Positions 45,701-50,607 of a stretch of 64,000 nucleotides of DNA are shown here, piece by piece. The stretch is from Triatoma infestans (Eukaryota; Arthropoda; Insecta; Hemiptera; Reduviidae), in NCBI GenBank assembly GCA_011037195.1, contig JAAEAF010014486.1:95637-159636 (forward strand). Direction: 5' to 3'. How positions within the stretch are numbered: the first letter of the stretch is position 1; every line of letters starts with the position of its first letter. The position numbers and the translations under genes were made by a program. The notes below the pieces were generated by a model. It saw only the letters and a program-made list of their open reading frames with translations. It did no database searches and was not told the origin of the DNA.

Positions 45701-48700
45701 ACAATTTGGTAAATCTTGAGAAACCATCCACTATGGTCAAAATGTATTTGAGGTTTCCCACCTGTTGTTAGAGGTCCTAAAAAGTCTAAATAAAGAGTCT
45801 GCAGTGGATATTCGTGATAAAATAAATATACTCATCTTGAAGTGTATGGTTAGTTATTTTATAAATTTGACATGTCTTGCACTTCCTAACAATATCATGT
45901 ATCTGTTGCTTTAGTTTCTTTATTTGAAAATATTTATCCACTAAATGAAAAGTTTTCTGAATACCAATCCATGTGACTTATGTAACAATTCAGTAATATC
46001 TTTATAAAAATTTTCAGGAACAATAATTTTCTCGATGTTATTCTTATCCTCTTTAAGGAACCATAAACCATTTTTCAAATAATATTGTCTTTCATCCGTA
46101 TTTGTGAATTCAGATGGTAACCTTCCGTAATAACTAGGAAATTGTTCAATTAAGTTTTTTAGTTCATTTGGGTTATCTAATTCTATTTGATTAATTTCAA
46201 ATTGTCTTTGCAACATGGCAGGTTCTAAATCATGACAGTACCTAGATAAATAGTCGGCCACAACGTTTTCTGATCCTTTCAGGGATTCTATTTCGAAATC
46301 AAACTGTTGGAGGCACAGTATCCACCTGTGCACCCTTGAGGTAGGACTTATACAATTATTAATAAATTTCAGTGCCTGATGATCGGTCTGGATCACATAA
46401 GGTCGTCCTAACAGATATGTTATAAATTTTTTGATAATCCATACAATTGCTAGAAATTCTTTCTCTGTAATTGTATAGTAGATTTCTGCTCCCCTTAGAA
46501 TCCGGCTAGCGAATTGAACCACTTTCCTCTCTCCATTGATAATCTGAAACAACTGAGCTCCTAAAGATACATGACTGCTATCTGTATGTAAATAAAATGT
46601 CTCGTTAAAATTTGGGAAATGTAAGATAACCTTTTCTAAAAACAATCTTTTAATTTCTTCAAACAATTTATCTTCCTCTATTCCCCAATATCACTTATTA
46701 CTTTGTTTTAATAAATGACTCAGCCTTCCCACTTTATCTGAATAATCTTTACTGAATTTTTGATAATAGTTTGTTAATCCTAAAAAGGATTTCAGTTGTT
46801 TCTTTTTAACTGGAGGTTTAGCATCCTGAATAACTTTGTCAGGTTGTGCTAATACACCATCTGGAGTCAGTATGTAGCCTACAAAATTCAGCTGCCTCCT
46901 AAAGAGAATTGATTTCTTTAAATTTATTGTTATATTATTGTCTCTTAATCTTCTGAAAACTGTATTAATTAATGCTACAAGTGACTCATAAGAGTCAGAT
47001 ATTAAAAGAATGTCATCGATGTAAGTTTGAACCTGTGGTTTCAGATCTCCCAAAATCGAATTTATCGCTCGATTCAAAGCCGAACTGGATATTTTCAAAC
47101 TAAATGGTACCCACTTAAATTGATAGGTTCGACCTTCGAATAAAAAGGCTATATATTGTCGAGACTTCCGGTGTAATTCAACTTGATAGAAGCTCGACAT
47201 AATCTTATGCTGGACACCATCCTGCTTGGTAACGCAAACAAGAGGTGAAATATAAGGACTGTAACAGGGTTCAATAACCCCATCTGCTAATAATTGTTGT
47301 ATTTCTTGATTAACTGATGTTTTCTTATAATATGGGATTGGGTAATTCTTTTGAAAAAATGGGGTATCATCAGTTACCTTGAGTTCATACGAATATCCCT
47401 TTATTAAGCCTGGCGATGAACTGTATATCTGTTTATTATCTAAGATTATATTAAGTAATTTCTCCTTTAATTGGTTATCCAGATGGTCTGGGAGGTTAGC
47501 AACTATAGAATTTATGATTTCTTCAAAGTTATCATATTCTCCCTTTCCTTTTTTAATAACCAGACTGTCCATTTCTGATGTTTTTATCATTTTGAGTTTG
47601 ATAACTAATTCTATATCTTCCACTTTTAATGATAATTCTTCATTTTCAAGGTTGATGTTAGCCTCATGATCCGAAAGAAAGTCTATACCTAAAATAATAT
47701 GCTGTTTAAATTTGGGACAACATACAATGGTACGGAAACAGTTTCATTTTTAAGAGTAGCATGAAGTAGAATCTGTATCCCTGTGTCCTGGGATTTTCCT
47801 GATGTTGCAGTTGTTATAGCAAAGGATTTTACCGGGATATATCGTCACGTAAAATTTGGATTTCGTTTAAACTTAGATATCTCTTTTCATTAATTCACTA
47901 ATTTGGGAACCTGAATCGATAAGTGCATTTAATTTCGTTCCCATTACAACAAAAGTTAAATGAGTGCATTCCTTTAATTTTATGTAATTTTTGTTTAAAT
48001 CTTCAGAAGTTATTAAATCACCAAACTCCTTCATTAAGGAGCATATTGAAACCTCACCTTCCTTATTTTAAATTAATGATGGTATCATGATTCCAGAATT
48101 CACTTTTCCAATTTTTAAAATTCTTTTCAAAATTAGACTGCTATCGCTTTGAACAATCCTCATTTTCCGCAGAATTTAGTCGTGTTTGGGTAGTAACTCC
48201 CCCCTTCCTTGTTTTTTGAGACTGCATCAATCTAAACGGTTTAGTATTTTTTCAATTTTGTCATCTTCAATAGTGATCGCATCAGATTTAATTTGTGTTT
48301 TTCTTTCTTCATATTTAGGTGAATTGAATGTTTTTTCATAATTTCCACTTCTGTAAGAGTTGGAGTTGTAATAAGTTTTTGGTTTATTGTTTACGTAAAC
48401 AGTATCCCGGCAAGAGTTGTTTTTATTATCGTTTCGTTTATTGAATCGGCGCAAAAAGGGCGGCGAATCTTTAAAGTGTTTATTTTCAAAAGAGGTTTTA
48501 TCAACGCTAACCTGAGAATTCCCATTGTAAGTTGACCTCTTTTCTTGAAACCCTTGCCTTTGATCTTGCCGACATTCTCTTCTGATCCGTTCTTCCCCTA
48601 TTTCCAAAATCAGCTTATGTAAATCATTTACACTCTTAATGCCTCTCACTAAAACACATTGTTCAACGGAAGTACCAAAATGTTTTGCTAGCATCTGACA

Positions 48701-50149
48701 TAAAAACTCTCCACCTATAACTTGTTGACACTCATTTGCCCATGATATTATTCTACTTAAATATTCAGTAGGACGCATTTCTAGATTGTTTTTATAAGAC
48801 TTTGGTTTATTTCTTTGAATACTAACATATCATAGTCCTGACCCCAAAATTCTTTTTTAAACTCTTCTATAAATGATTCAAAATCGTCAAACTTGGCAAT
48901 ATTGCACATGTACCAGTCTTTGGCTGTAACTTCTAAATGTGCTGCCAAAAATGAATGTAACTTGACTCTATGCCCCATTTTGTTTATATGCAAGTGTCAA
49001 TTCACTAATATACTGTTTGGGTCGATCTTGTTGCTGATCTCTAAACAATATGTTATTTGCTGATTGGTATTTTGAATTCTGCCATGAGTTGAAATATAAT
49101 AGATCTATTTTACTTTGATAACTATTCTTACATTAATTTAAATCCCTTTCCAGAGAACAAATTTTATTATTTAGATTTCCTATTACCTCTTTATATTCCA
49201 TGTCCATTTTTTGAATTTGTAAATTGATTTCAAAAAGCATTTCATCCTTCATTGTTCTTATATTTAATGATAACAATTTATCTAATTGTTGAATAGACAT
49301 CTCTTCCGGCGGTTTAAGTACGGGATGCTATACATCCTATTTATCATCAGATTCTTCCAATTATAGAGTGTCATCATTTCCCCCTAATTGCTGTGATCCG
49401 CATTTTTCTTGTTGCGATCTTAGGAAATATCGAACAGTTTGTTTCGCATCCCTCTCTATATTAGGCATACAAAAAATCAAACTATGCACTGTAATCAAGA
49501 TTCAGTTTTATTTAGTGGAACTCTATTGTAATAAAACTCACCATTACTAATAGAGTCCTGTTGCGGTCGCCAAGTTGTCATGGTTCTTCTTTCCTTAATT
49601 TTTAATTTATGCAATTAATAAGAGAATATAAACTCATTTAAACTATAAGGGTGATTGAATCTTGATTCAGGTGCAAAGTTATTAAAATAATTTATTATTT
49701 ATTATACACACATCAATATAATTTTTAAATAACACCAGTTTAAATAATATTTTCTTAAAGGTAAATTCTTTAATAGATAATAACAATCAATGTTTAAAGT
49801 AATATTAATTAACATTTACAAGACACACACCTCAAATGGGAGCTCCATTCTGCTCAGCACACAATCAAAACTAAACTCTTTTACCAGCCTTCCATTTCAC
49901 AATCCAGGCCGCCAGGAGGCACCGCTGCCTTCTATATCTTAATTCATCTCAATATATATACACACACACACGGATAAGAGTCATGTTTCACCCGAAAATG
50001 TATTTTTTGTGCCTTTTATCAAGATGTGAAATTTCCTATTTCATTACAAATTTTTATATGAACGATTTCAGAAGCCAGCCAAGAGGAGGAAGAAGTTCGG
50101 TGACAGTGATTCAGGTGATGACGATGATGATTCAGACTTCAGTTTTTAA
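9528..50149 (+). CDS. Top2: DNA topoisomerase II, 3' half (13 exons; first exons lie left of the window)
   Basis: Top2 passes one duplex through a double-strand break in another in the nucleus, using ATP. The visible exons give 697 residues plus stop, matching the length from just behind the catalytic tyrosine to the end in animal enzymes. Order: end of the winged-helix/tower ([17 protein letters not shown]), tower ([24 protein letters not shown]), the [11 protein letters not shown] block, C-gate coiled coil (GLHKVFKLQ to [10 protein letters not shown]), [22 protein letters not shown], then a Lys- and acid-rich tail ending SDFSF. The ATPase, TOPRIM and active-site Tyr exons are not in the window. 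All exon phases join without a break, so the gene looks functional. Introns reach 15.7 kb and are filled with transposons. Confidence 0.95.
10141..10205 (+). pseudogene. Vestigial duplicate of the Top2 exon acceptor and exon start
   Basis: The stretch from TTTACTTTCAAG through TTTTTAGCCCC to TTGATTTTTCAGCCAC closely repeats 9502-9560, the pyrimidine tract, AG and first about 35 exon bases of the preceding Top2 exon. Similarity fades after CCA, so it is only a stub and cannot be a usable alternative exon. Confidence 0.55.
10345..10586. mobile_element. REP-2 foldback element with hammerhead-like cores
   Basis: Two arms in opposite orientation: left arm 10345-10520 (minus sense) and a shorter right arm 10528-10585 (plus sense) sharing GGCGAACGCCCGAAACCGGTC and the AGAAGCAG block. 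The left arm has a full CTGATGA...GAAAC...GGTCA core (10431-10465, minus). REP-1 sequence resumes on the right side. Confidence 0.65.
10970..13110 (+). pseudogene. PLE reverse transcriptase plus GIY-YIG endonuclease remnant
   Basis: Short open stretches in several frames keep PLE motifs: [19 protein letters not shown] (11757-11825), the segment that precedes the RT fingers in PLEs; an [10 protein letters not shown] box near 11970-12000; and the RT catalytic box [10 protein letters not shown] near 12440-12475. Near 13035-13090 a VYNIKCTT...C.ATYV segment matches the start of a GIY-YIG nuclease domain. PLEs prime reverse transcription at chromosomal ends or nicks with these two activities. Stops and shifts throughout rule out a product. 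Confidence 0.65.
12184..12289. mobile_element. 106-bp REP-2 mini-element inserted in the PLE
   Basis: Flanked by a 9-bp direct repeat TCATCACAT (12175-12183 and 12290-12298). It is a hairpin with 23-bp perfect arms (GCATCAGAGACATTTTCCGTGGT and its complement) and one terminal GCTCTGCGGAACC tail. Confidence 0.8.
13480..14520. repeat. REP-1 copy
   Basis: Diagnostic REP-1 phrases recur (ATTCATTTAAG, GGGCGGGGTTATGTTTTT, GAAGTGCG, CACCTACATAATATTAA) with an internal period near 250 bp. No coding sequence. Confidence 0.6.
15480..15731 (-). pseudogene. Gag N-terminal fragment with SAP-like motif
   Basis: An 83-codon ORF starting in the primer-site region. [20 protein letters not shown] resembles the SAP-like helix-turn-helix seen at the N-terminus of Gag in several insect Gypsy elements. 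It is followed by a coiled-coil-like stretch ([14 protein letters not shown]). It ends early compared with a normal Gag of 300 residues or more; remains continue with stops to about 14550. Confidence 0.5.
15733..16261 (-). repeat. LTR of the truncated retrotransposon (529 bp)
   Basis: Starts TGTTAC and ends CTAACA on the plus strand, the TG...CA inverted ends expected of an LTR. It is immediately next to the primer-binding site at about 15713-15730 (GGGCGCCA on plus). Confidence 0.75.
16380..17632 (-). repeat. REP-1 copy, split from its other half by the R1-like LINE
   Basis: REP-1 phrases in reverse orientation. The unit ends at 17632 with the sequence that became the LINE target site; the other side resumes at 22320 and includes a REP-1 arm in the opposite orientation. 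Confidence 0.65.
17846..18789 (+). pseudogene. R1-like ORF1 (Gag-like), frameshifted
   Basis: Reading starts at [14 protein letters not shown] (17846) and shifts frame near 17960 and near 18316-18335. The middle has the [20 protein letters not shown] block typical of R1 ORF1. The end has [28 protein letters not shown] and CMLCRNRG...KKCQH knuckles. The stop overlaps the ORF2 start (ATGA, 18786-18789), a termination-reinitiation geometry. Confidence 0.8.
18786..21816 (+). pseudogene. R1-like ORF2: endonuclease and reverse transcriptase, disrupted
   Basis: Endonuclease: [18 protein letters not shown] at the start, then [20 protein letters not shown] (about 19120-19180). [16 protein letters not shown] (20035-20075), [10 protein letters not shown] (20998-21027), the catalytic [10 protein letters not shown] (about 21090-21120), then KYLGVTMD. 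The C-terminus has an [18 protein letters not shown] block and, past the stop, a [18 protein letters not shown] zinc segment (21920-21970). Breaks: frameshifts in the endonuclease near 19000 and 19390, an insertion in the RT fingers (20282-20699), stops near 20790-20830 and a shift near 21530. Not functional. Confidence 0.85.
20282..20699. mobile_element. 418-bp insertion in the LINE RT, flanked by AAGGCT
   Basis: RT sequence stops after KLIKLRL and resumes at [17 protein letters not shown] in the same frame, with AAGGCT on both sides (20276-20281, 20700-20705). The insert has no ORF of note and no obvious inverted ends. Its class is unknown. Confidence 0.6.
22320..22500 (+). repeat. REP-1 continuation after the LINE
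   Basis: Resumes the interrupted target. The segment GTGTCAAATTTTCGATATCG to GTTTTCACTGGAAATATCC is the reverse complement of 17550-17610, so the LINE sits near the axis of an inverted REP-1 pair. Confidence 0.65.
22501..22940. other. AT-rich stretch beginning with poly(T); no gene seen
   Basis: It starts with about 18 T. On the minus strand an AATAAA lies about 10 nt before this run, as in a poly(A)-tailed retrocopy or LINE 3' end. The rest is low-complexity A/T with ATT and CACA runs. Confidence 0.4.
22948..23510 (-). pseudogene. LINE reverse transcriptase fragment
   Basis: Minus-strand remnants of RT fingers and palm. Near 23400-23500 there is a V-K-P-G-E-K-N...Y-S-P-I-C-I-L-P block with T-G-K-L-H-E-K, and near 23300 an RQYGFRP-like end. 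The 98-codon ORF (22948-23244) continues with LLVSL then [10 protein letters not shown], the region after RT motif A. Frameshifted. It may be the body of the poly(A)-tailed element just downstream. Confidence 0.55.
23511..24064. other. Unassigned stretch with a degenerate PLE-end-like motif
   Basis: An A-rich purine tract (23620-23680) and no gene. At about 23880-23930 the minus strand reads GACATAAATTTGTCGAAACG followed by TTGGC, a hairpin-plus-GAAACG motif similar to the hammerhead-like cores elsewhere, but without a CTGANGA box. Confidence 0.35.
24122..24183 (+). promoter_or_regulatory. Two perfect heat-shock elements (HSF sites)
   Basis: TTCTGGAATGTTC at 24122-24134 is three alternating TTC/GAA pentamers with exact 2-nt spacing. 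GAATGTTCTAGAACCTTC at 24165-24182 is four. Three or more alternating nGAAn units is the established HSF-trimer site. They lie about 20 and 68 bp upstream of the TATA box. Confidence 0.75.
24202..24236 (+). promoter_or_regulatory. TATA box and arthropod initiator of the solo LTR
   Basis: ATAAATA at 24202-24208 and TCAGTC at 24231-24236. The predicted +1 A at 24233 is about 31 nt downstream of the TATA box, the standard spacing. Confidence 0.6.
24718..24922. repeat. 84-bp tandem duplication plus partial third copy
   Basis: Two units (24718-24801 and 24802-24885) are about 90% identical, followed by a shorter third match (CTCACAACCTCTATATTTA). The unit is 28 codons, so the minus-strand ORF at 24545-24874 stays open through it, but that ORF matches nothing recognised. 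Confidence 0.8.
25010..25160 (-). repeat. REP-1 fragment
   Basis: A short REP-1 end in reverse orientation: TTTGAAAATTTGATACGATAC and neighbouring text. 24431-24717 and 25161-25487 hold nothing recognised apart from A/T tracts. Confidence 0.5.
25488..25687 (+). CDS. Top2: Top2 exon (tower)
   Basis: Acceptor ATTTTAG ends at 25487; donor GTAAGT at 25688. Reads [19 protein letters not shown] to [14 protein letters not shown] and leaves two bases of a Ser codon. Joins the previous exon in phase 0. Confidence 0.95.
25769..25904 (+). CDS. Top2: Top2 exon (HTDTTVRF block)
   Basis: An 81-bp intron precedes it, the shortest in the gene, with a poor pyrimidine tract before the AG at 25767-25768. The first base completes Ser; then [17 protein letters not shown] to QTTVSLSSM. 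Donor GTAAAT at 25905. Confidence 0.92.
25989..26146 (+). CDS. Top2: Top2 exon (C-gate)
   Basis: Acceptor CATAG ends at 25988. Reads [19 protein letters not shown] to EADKLSDQA and ends with two bases of Arg before donor GTTTGT. CAFD followed by LRRYD is the insect version of this segment. Confidence 0.93.
26147..28170 (+). other. Top2 intron, 2.0 kb, no gene recognised
   Basis: The middle (about 26330-27900) is less AT-rich than its surroundings and contains a 98-codon minus-strand ORF at 26813-27109 that I do not recognise. It may be an old transposon body. The ends are plain AT-rich intron. Confidence 0.5.
28171..28312 (+). CDS. Top2: Top2 exon (C-gate, SDPVKTW)
   Basis: Acceptor TTTATAG ends at 28170. 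Completes Arg, then [15 protein letters not shown] to [13 protein letters not shown] and QGEM. Donor GTAATG at 28313; phase 0. Confidence 0.95.
29080..29600 (-). pseudogene. Decayed LINE reverse transcriptase fragment in a Top2 intron
   Basis: On the minus strand around 29265-29290 there is an LFADD-like box followed by a stop and V-V-I, like RT motif C, then K-T-E-F-like text around 29190. Frame is lost repeatedly. 28313-29080 of this intron shows only T/C-rich, low-complexity DNA. Confidence 0.35.
29622..29858 (+). CDS. Top2: Top2 exon (acidic linker and PDFDYLLGM)
   Basis: The acceptor ACAG ends at 29621 after a (TA)n run. Opens with an acidic stretch ([18 protein letters not shown]), then [19 protein letters not shown] to [12 protein letters not shown]. 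Donor GTAATT at 29859; 79 codons, phase 0. Confidence 0.95.
29871..29960. mobile_element. Mini inverted-repeat element (about 90 bp) sharing ends with the 42.8-kb element
   Basis: ACAAGCAAAAT followed by CCTGGGGCCAAAGAAAAAACTTT is mirrored by the right half. The same terminal text bounds the 1.1-kb element at 42824-43898, so this is a pair of ends without a body. Downstream, 29961-30870 holds no recognisable feature. Confidence 0.6.
30870..31420 (+). repeat. REP-1 copy
   Basis: TTCGAAATTGAGTTTTCACC at the start, then CTCAAAAACGAAAAG, GGTTTCGGACAAAATCCAT and the GGGGTTATGTTTTCATCTAA phrase in plus order. Confidence 0.7.
31440..31820 (+). repeat. REP-3 copy (possible LTR fragment)
   Basis: Shares AAACTGCAAGGACTT and the CCCTAGTC...CTAGGTTGG...CGGATCCTATGA end with 40323-40640. 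Function unknown. Confidence 0.4.
31943..33674 (+). mobile_element. Helitron (1732 bp, internally deleted)
   Basis: Begins TCTATATATATAAAAA after an A and ends GGGTTAGCTAG before a T, with a short hairpin (CCAC...GTGG) upstream of the CTAG: the A^T insertion, 5'-TC and 3'-hairpin-CTRR signature. It inserted in a Top2 intron in the gene's orientation. A CGAAG[CT]TCCCACGGAAAC block occurs twice near the 5' end (about 32074, 32214). Confidence 0.85.
32240..33475 (+). pseudogene. Helitron PIF1-like helicase remnant
   Basis: Pieces in changing frames: [12 protein letters not shown] (about 32305-32340), [13 protein letters not shown] (about 32535-32575, helicase motif II/III area), [19 protein letters not shown] (about 32915-32970), [19 protein letters not shown] (about 33320-33375) and [15 protein letters not shown] (about 33400-33445), the last motifs of the PIF1-like helicase of RepHel. 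The N-terminal Rep nuclease is gone, so the copy is non-autonomous. Confidence 0.8.
33751..33987 (+). CDS. Top2: Top2 exon ([11 protein letters not shown])
   Basis: Acceptor TTTTCAG ends at 33750. [16 protein letters not shown], then a Gly/Lys stretch, [15 protein letters not shown] and a Lys-rich end. Donor GTTAGT at 33988; phase 0. It marks the end of the enzymatic core and the start of the charged tail. Confidence 0.95.
34064..34157 (+). CDS. Top2: Top2 exon (tail)
   Basis: Acceptor CTTAG ends at 34063. [20 protein letters not shown] to KKVKK, leaving one base. Donor GTAAAC at 34158. Reading through the donor reaches a stop four codons later. Confidence 0.85.
34202..35215 (-). mobile_element. 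mariner (Tc1/mariner) element, decayed
   Basis: One end shows TATA followed by GGGTGTATAAAAAAAGAAG, a TA target plus mariner-like terminal text. The minus strand contains mariner transposase remnants from C-terminus (34250) to N-terminus (about 35150). Confidence 0.6.
34250..35170 (-). pseudogene. mariner transposase remnant
   Basis: In shifting frames the minus strand keeps: IVPHELTPQ...ARR (about 34880-34930), the HELT region of mariner transposases; [20 protein letters not shown] text near 34650-34690, following the first catalytic Asp; and C-terminal [19 protein letters not shown] (about 34340-34400). Catalytic D,D34D residues cannot all be placed. Many stops; not functional. Confidence 0.6.
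35508..35535. repeat. Perfect 28-bp palindrome
   Basis: The arms ACGTTTCCCTAAAC and GTTTAGGGAAACGT meet with no spacer. The surrounding 35216-35917 is AT-rich intron with no other feature recognised. Confidence 0.8.
35918..36660 (+). pseudogene. LINE ORF2 C-terminus: RNase H and zinc segment (I-clade-like)
   Basis: The ORF at 35918-36190 contains [14 protein letters not shown] and [20 protein letters not shown], the D-S-x-A-A-L and W-V-P-G-H-x-x-x-x-G-N-E segments of LINE RNase H domains (the usual His is Asn here). A second frame (36345-36587) has [18 protein letters not shown], the zinc segment. Stops at 36188 and 36326 break the link. No convincing target-site duplication. Confidence 0.65.
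37085..37352. mobile_element. Foldback element with hammerhead-like cores in both arms
   Basis: Two arms of about 125 bp in inverted orientation around an 18-bp centre. Left arm core (minus, 37099-37128): CTGACGA, a GGAT/ATTC hairpin, GAAAC, then CGATC. Right arm core (plus, 37317-37346): TTGACGA...GAAACTAGTC. A fragment of the same family is at 44270-44368. Confidence 0.7.
37440..38367. mobile_element. 928-bp DNA-transposon-like element with about 270-bp terminal inverted repeats
   Basis: Ends CAGGGTGTAC and GTACACCCTG, each next to a TA dinucleotide (37438-37439, 38368-38369), as for mariner-type insertion. TIRs about 37440-37711 and 38096-38367, roughly 90% identical. The core is A/T-rich with no ORF. 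Confidence 0.75.
38395..39225. repeat. REP-1 copy with a small PLE-end-like insertion
   Basis: REP-1 in plus order to about 38950, then at 38985-39130 a hairpin motif on minus (GACAGGAACTCTGTCGGAACG), then a REP-1 end in reverse order (39140-39225). Confidence 0.55.
39277..39441 (+). CDS. Top2: Top2 exon (Lys/Ser-rich tail), two possible acceptors
   Basis: AG acceptors at 39275-39276 and 39287-39288 are 12 nt apart; both keep the frame (EIKQ included or skipped). Then [20 protein letters not shown] to RKVARRSA, ending with one base. Donor GTGAGT at 39442. Confidence 0.85.
39589..39735 (+). CDS. Top2: Top2 exon (tail, [13 protein letters not shown])
   Basis: Acceptor TTTCAG ends at 39588. 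[20 protein letters not shown] to TKPSTGK, ending with one base. Donor GTAAGT at 39736. Confidence 0.9.
39870..39992 (+). CDS. Top2: Top2 exon (acidic tail)
   Basis: Acceptor TTTTCAG ends at 39869. [20 protein letters not shown] to AKKKTAK, ending with one base. Donor GTACTG at 39993. Confidence 0.88.
40287..40459. repeat. Long hairpin, about 82-bp arms
   Basis: The arm from AAATATACGCTGAACTC to AAGTTAGGTAGC is mirrored almost perfectly by 40378-40459, with a centre of about nine bases in an ATATAT run. It overlaps the start of a REP-3 copy. Confidence 0.85.
40370..40640 (+). repeat. REP-3 copy
   Basis: CCTTGCAGTTTG through CACCCTAGTCTGGCC to CTTCGGATCCTATGA matches 31540-31790 in part. Unassigned. 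Confidence 0.4.
40670..41070 (-). repeat. REP-1 copy
   Basis: Reverse-order REP-1 phrases (GCACTTCCGGTTAACCAATTT, CGAAAATGTTTCTG, GATGGATTTTGCCCGAAACC). 41071-42017 contains no recognisable feature. Confidence 0.55.
42018..42160 (+). CDS. Top2: Top2 exon (tail, [13 protein letters not shown])
   Basis: Acceptor TTTGTAG ends at 42017. [17 protein letters not shown] to [18 protein letters not shown] and PPKKK; phase 0. Donor GTAAGC at 42161. Confidence 0.92.
42200..42570 (-). repeat. REP-1 copy
   Basis: Reverse-order REP-1 text (TGACATTCAAGAGAGAAGCC, ACATGTATTTCCGAAGAAAAC). Confidence 0.5.
42600..42790 (-). mobile_element. tRNA-derived SINE fragment
   Basis: The minus strand near 42735-42785 reads GTGGTTATGAGCATGG, then ACTTGTAACT, then GAGGTCCCCAATCCCGCG: an A-box-like segment, an anticodon-loop-like TGT (Thr) and a degenerate B box. 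An unrelated body follows to about 42600. Too degenerate to be a tRNA gene. Confidence 0.45.
42824..43898. mobile_element. Inverted-repeat element with hammerhead-like cores (1075 bp)
   Basis: Ends ACAAGCAA/TTGCTTGT with about 165-bp inverted arms. Cores: minus 42888-42920 (CTGAGGA, 7-bp GGACACC hairpin, GAAACGTC) and plus 43803-43835. A second element is nested inside. Ends are shared with the 90-bp element at 29871. Confidence 0.75.
43002..43434. mobile_element. Nested inverted-repeat element with 12-bp target-site duplication
   Basis: ATTATTAAATAC on both sides (42990-43001, 43435-43446). Inverted arms about 43008-43098 and 43306-43393 carry GGCAATAAATCTGCC hairpins followed by GAAACGTCGG. 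The plus core 43306-43336 has CTGAAGA; the minus one is degenerate (TTGAAGA). Confidence 0.8.
43990..44228 (-). pseudogene. Duplicated, frameshifted CIAPIN1 exon inside the last Top2 intron
   Basis: Closely similar to 50920-51140 in the same orientation, including flanking intron on both sides. The exon part is 44045-44168 with acceptor and donor-like ends kept. It reads [31 protein letters not shown] and then loses frame by one base before the CGN codons. No second exon follows, so it cannot make a product. Confidence 0.85.
44270..44368 (-). repeat. Fragment of the 37.1-kb foldback family
   Basis: The minus strand reads CTGGATGAAAATCCGAAACC then GGTCAGG (44304-44327), with the same GTAGAGAGTT...CAACTTAATGTTT text as 37150-37180. 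Confidence 0.55.
44389..44768 (-). repeat. 3' LTR of the 44-50 kb Gypsy element
   Basis: About 380 bp, starting TGTAATGG and ending ATCTCA on plus. A few substitutions and small indels relative to the right LTR. Confidence 0.88.
44786..44822. repeat. Perfect 18-bp-arm hairpin near the polypurine tract
   Basis: AATAAAATTTATTGATTG, one T, then its exact complement. It lies between integrase and the 3' LTR, where it could act on RNA 3' end or be accidental AT symmetry. Confidence 0.75.
44979..45761 (-). CDS. Gypsy integrase core and C-terminus (element defective)
   Basis: An intact 260-codon ORF, part of a broken polyprotein. It holds the DDE catalytic set: [18 protein letters not shown] about 40 residues later, and KAERVHRD about 35 further on. 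The end has a GPYIVTEI motif typical of the Gypsy integrase C-terminal domain. The N-terminal HHCC zinc part is in the shifted stretch 45762-45940. Confidence 0.8.
   Translation of the reverse strand: MGNLKYILTIVDGFSRFTKLYAITAATTKLALRCLVQFREEYGTPEKVVTDNGTQFTTSTWCERVGQLGIQPVFTSIRHSQGNKAERVHRDVGEYLRTLLENKKQSLWPRQLDLIEYLINNTYHYTINGYPIENFSGNRSSMLFEETLIKEFGLKKRDNLSEGEITNIRENSINRVKDIGEKNKIKHKIKYKLAKFNINDLVLVRSLRILAHKGQTMKLPFWEGPYIVTEIRDNGSYMVTYPQTKKKRGKFHASLMKPYL
45941..46666 (-). pseudogene. Gypsy RNase H segment
   Basis: [16 protein letters not shown] and [10 protein letters not shown] blocks are RNase H motifs; [10 protein letters not shown] is the usual connection end. It is separated from RT by a frameshift/stop near 46667-46690. 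Confidence 0.8.
46691..47623 (-). pseudogene. Gypsy reverse transcriptase with internal deletion
   Basis: The start ([34 protein letters not shown]) runs directly into SSFYQVEL, so roughly 40 residues containing RT motif A and its catalytic Asp are missing. The YIDD box ([12 protein letters not shown]) and [11 protein letters not shown] are present. It could not polymerise. Confidence 0.8.
47690..48993 (-). pseudogene. Gypsy gag and protease region, frameshifted
   Basis: ORFs 48781-48993 ([15 protein letters not shown], a Gag capsid-like segment) and 48227-48778 are in different frames. The second ends in a basic Asn/Lys/Arg-rich tail. 47690-48226 should hold protease but stops prevent a confident motif. 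Confidence 0.65.
49576..49951 (-). repeat. 5' LTR of the 44-50 kb Gypsy element
   Basis: Matches 44389-44768. On plus, the primer-site region GAGTCCTGTTGCGGTCGCCAA (49554-49574, TGGCGACC on minus) precedes it by a base or two. Confidence 0.88.
50072..50149 (+). CDS. Top2: Top2 last exon (acidic terminus)
   Basis: Acceptor ATTTCAG ends at 50071. [20 protein letters not shown] then SDFSF and TAA at 50147-50149. It repeats the FG-S/D-D acidic motif of earlier tail exons. It joins phase 0 across a 7.9-kb intron. Confidence 0.93.
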   Translation, partial: KPAKRRKKFGDSDSGDDDDDSDFSF

Positions 50150-50470
50150 CTCTAACATTTCTGAATCACTGTGAATCCTGGTACTGTACAAAAAAAAAAA
50201 AAAGAAGAAGGAAAAAATGCTAAATAATCCTTTATTTTGTGATAAAAGTTTTATACTAGGTAATTTTATTGTTATTCTACTTAGAGCTGAACCTTATATG
50301 TACCAAAGTGTATGTATTTTTTGTTTCAATTACTGTGTGATCATTGATCCTCAGCACAACACTTGTTTCTTAATTTAGCAAGATTGCGTAGCACACTGCT
50401 ATCACCTGGCTCACTTCAGAGGGCTCATTCATTCATACCATGCATTGGTCACAATAACATTTTTATTAAA

Positions 50471-50568
50471 AATAAATAGTAATTATATTTATTCAACTAT
50501 AATCTTTTAATATGTTTATTACTCAGTACTGAAAAGTGTGGATTAAGTATTTGAAAATTTTCAATAAA
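50471..50568 (+). terminator. Top2 poly(A) signals
   Basis: AATAAA at 50471-50476 and 50563-50568, about 320 and 415 nt after the stop codon. Confidence 0.6.
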
Positions 50569-50592
50569 TTTTTTATACAAGTATATATTATT

Positions 50593-50607
50593 TTTATTTT
50601 ATTTATT
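50593..50607 (-). terminator. CIAPIN1 poly(A) signals
   Basis: Three overlapping TTTATT on plus (AATAAA on minus) about 165 nt past the CIAPIN1 stop. Cleavage would fall near 50580, inside the predicted Top2 3' end. Confidence 0.55.

Larger units (their letters stand above)
44389..49951 (-). mobile_element. Ty3/Gypsy retrotransposon, two LTRs, defective (5.56 kb)
   Basis: LTRs 44389-44768 (3') and 49576-49951 (5'), TG...CA ends, about 95% identical. The insertion is in a (TA)n tract in the last Top2 intron, antisense to Top2. Order on minus: LTR, primer site, gag, protease region, RT, RNase H, integrase, a perfect 18-bp hairpin, a short polypurine tract (AGGGG), LTR. Frameshifts and an RT deletion make it dead. 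Confidence 0.9.
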
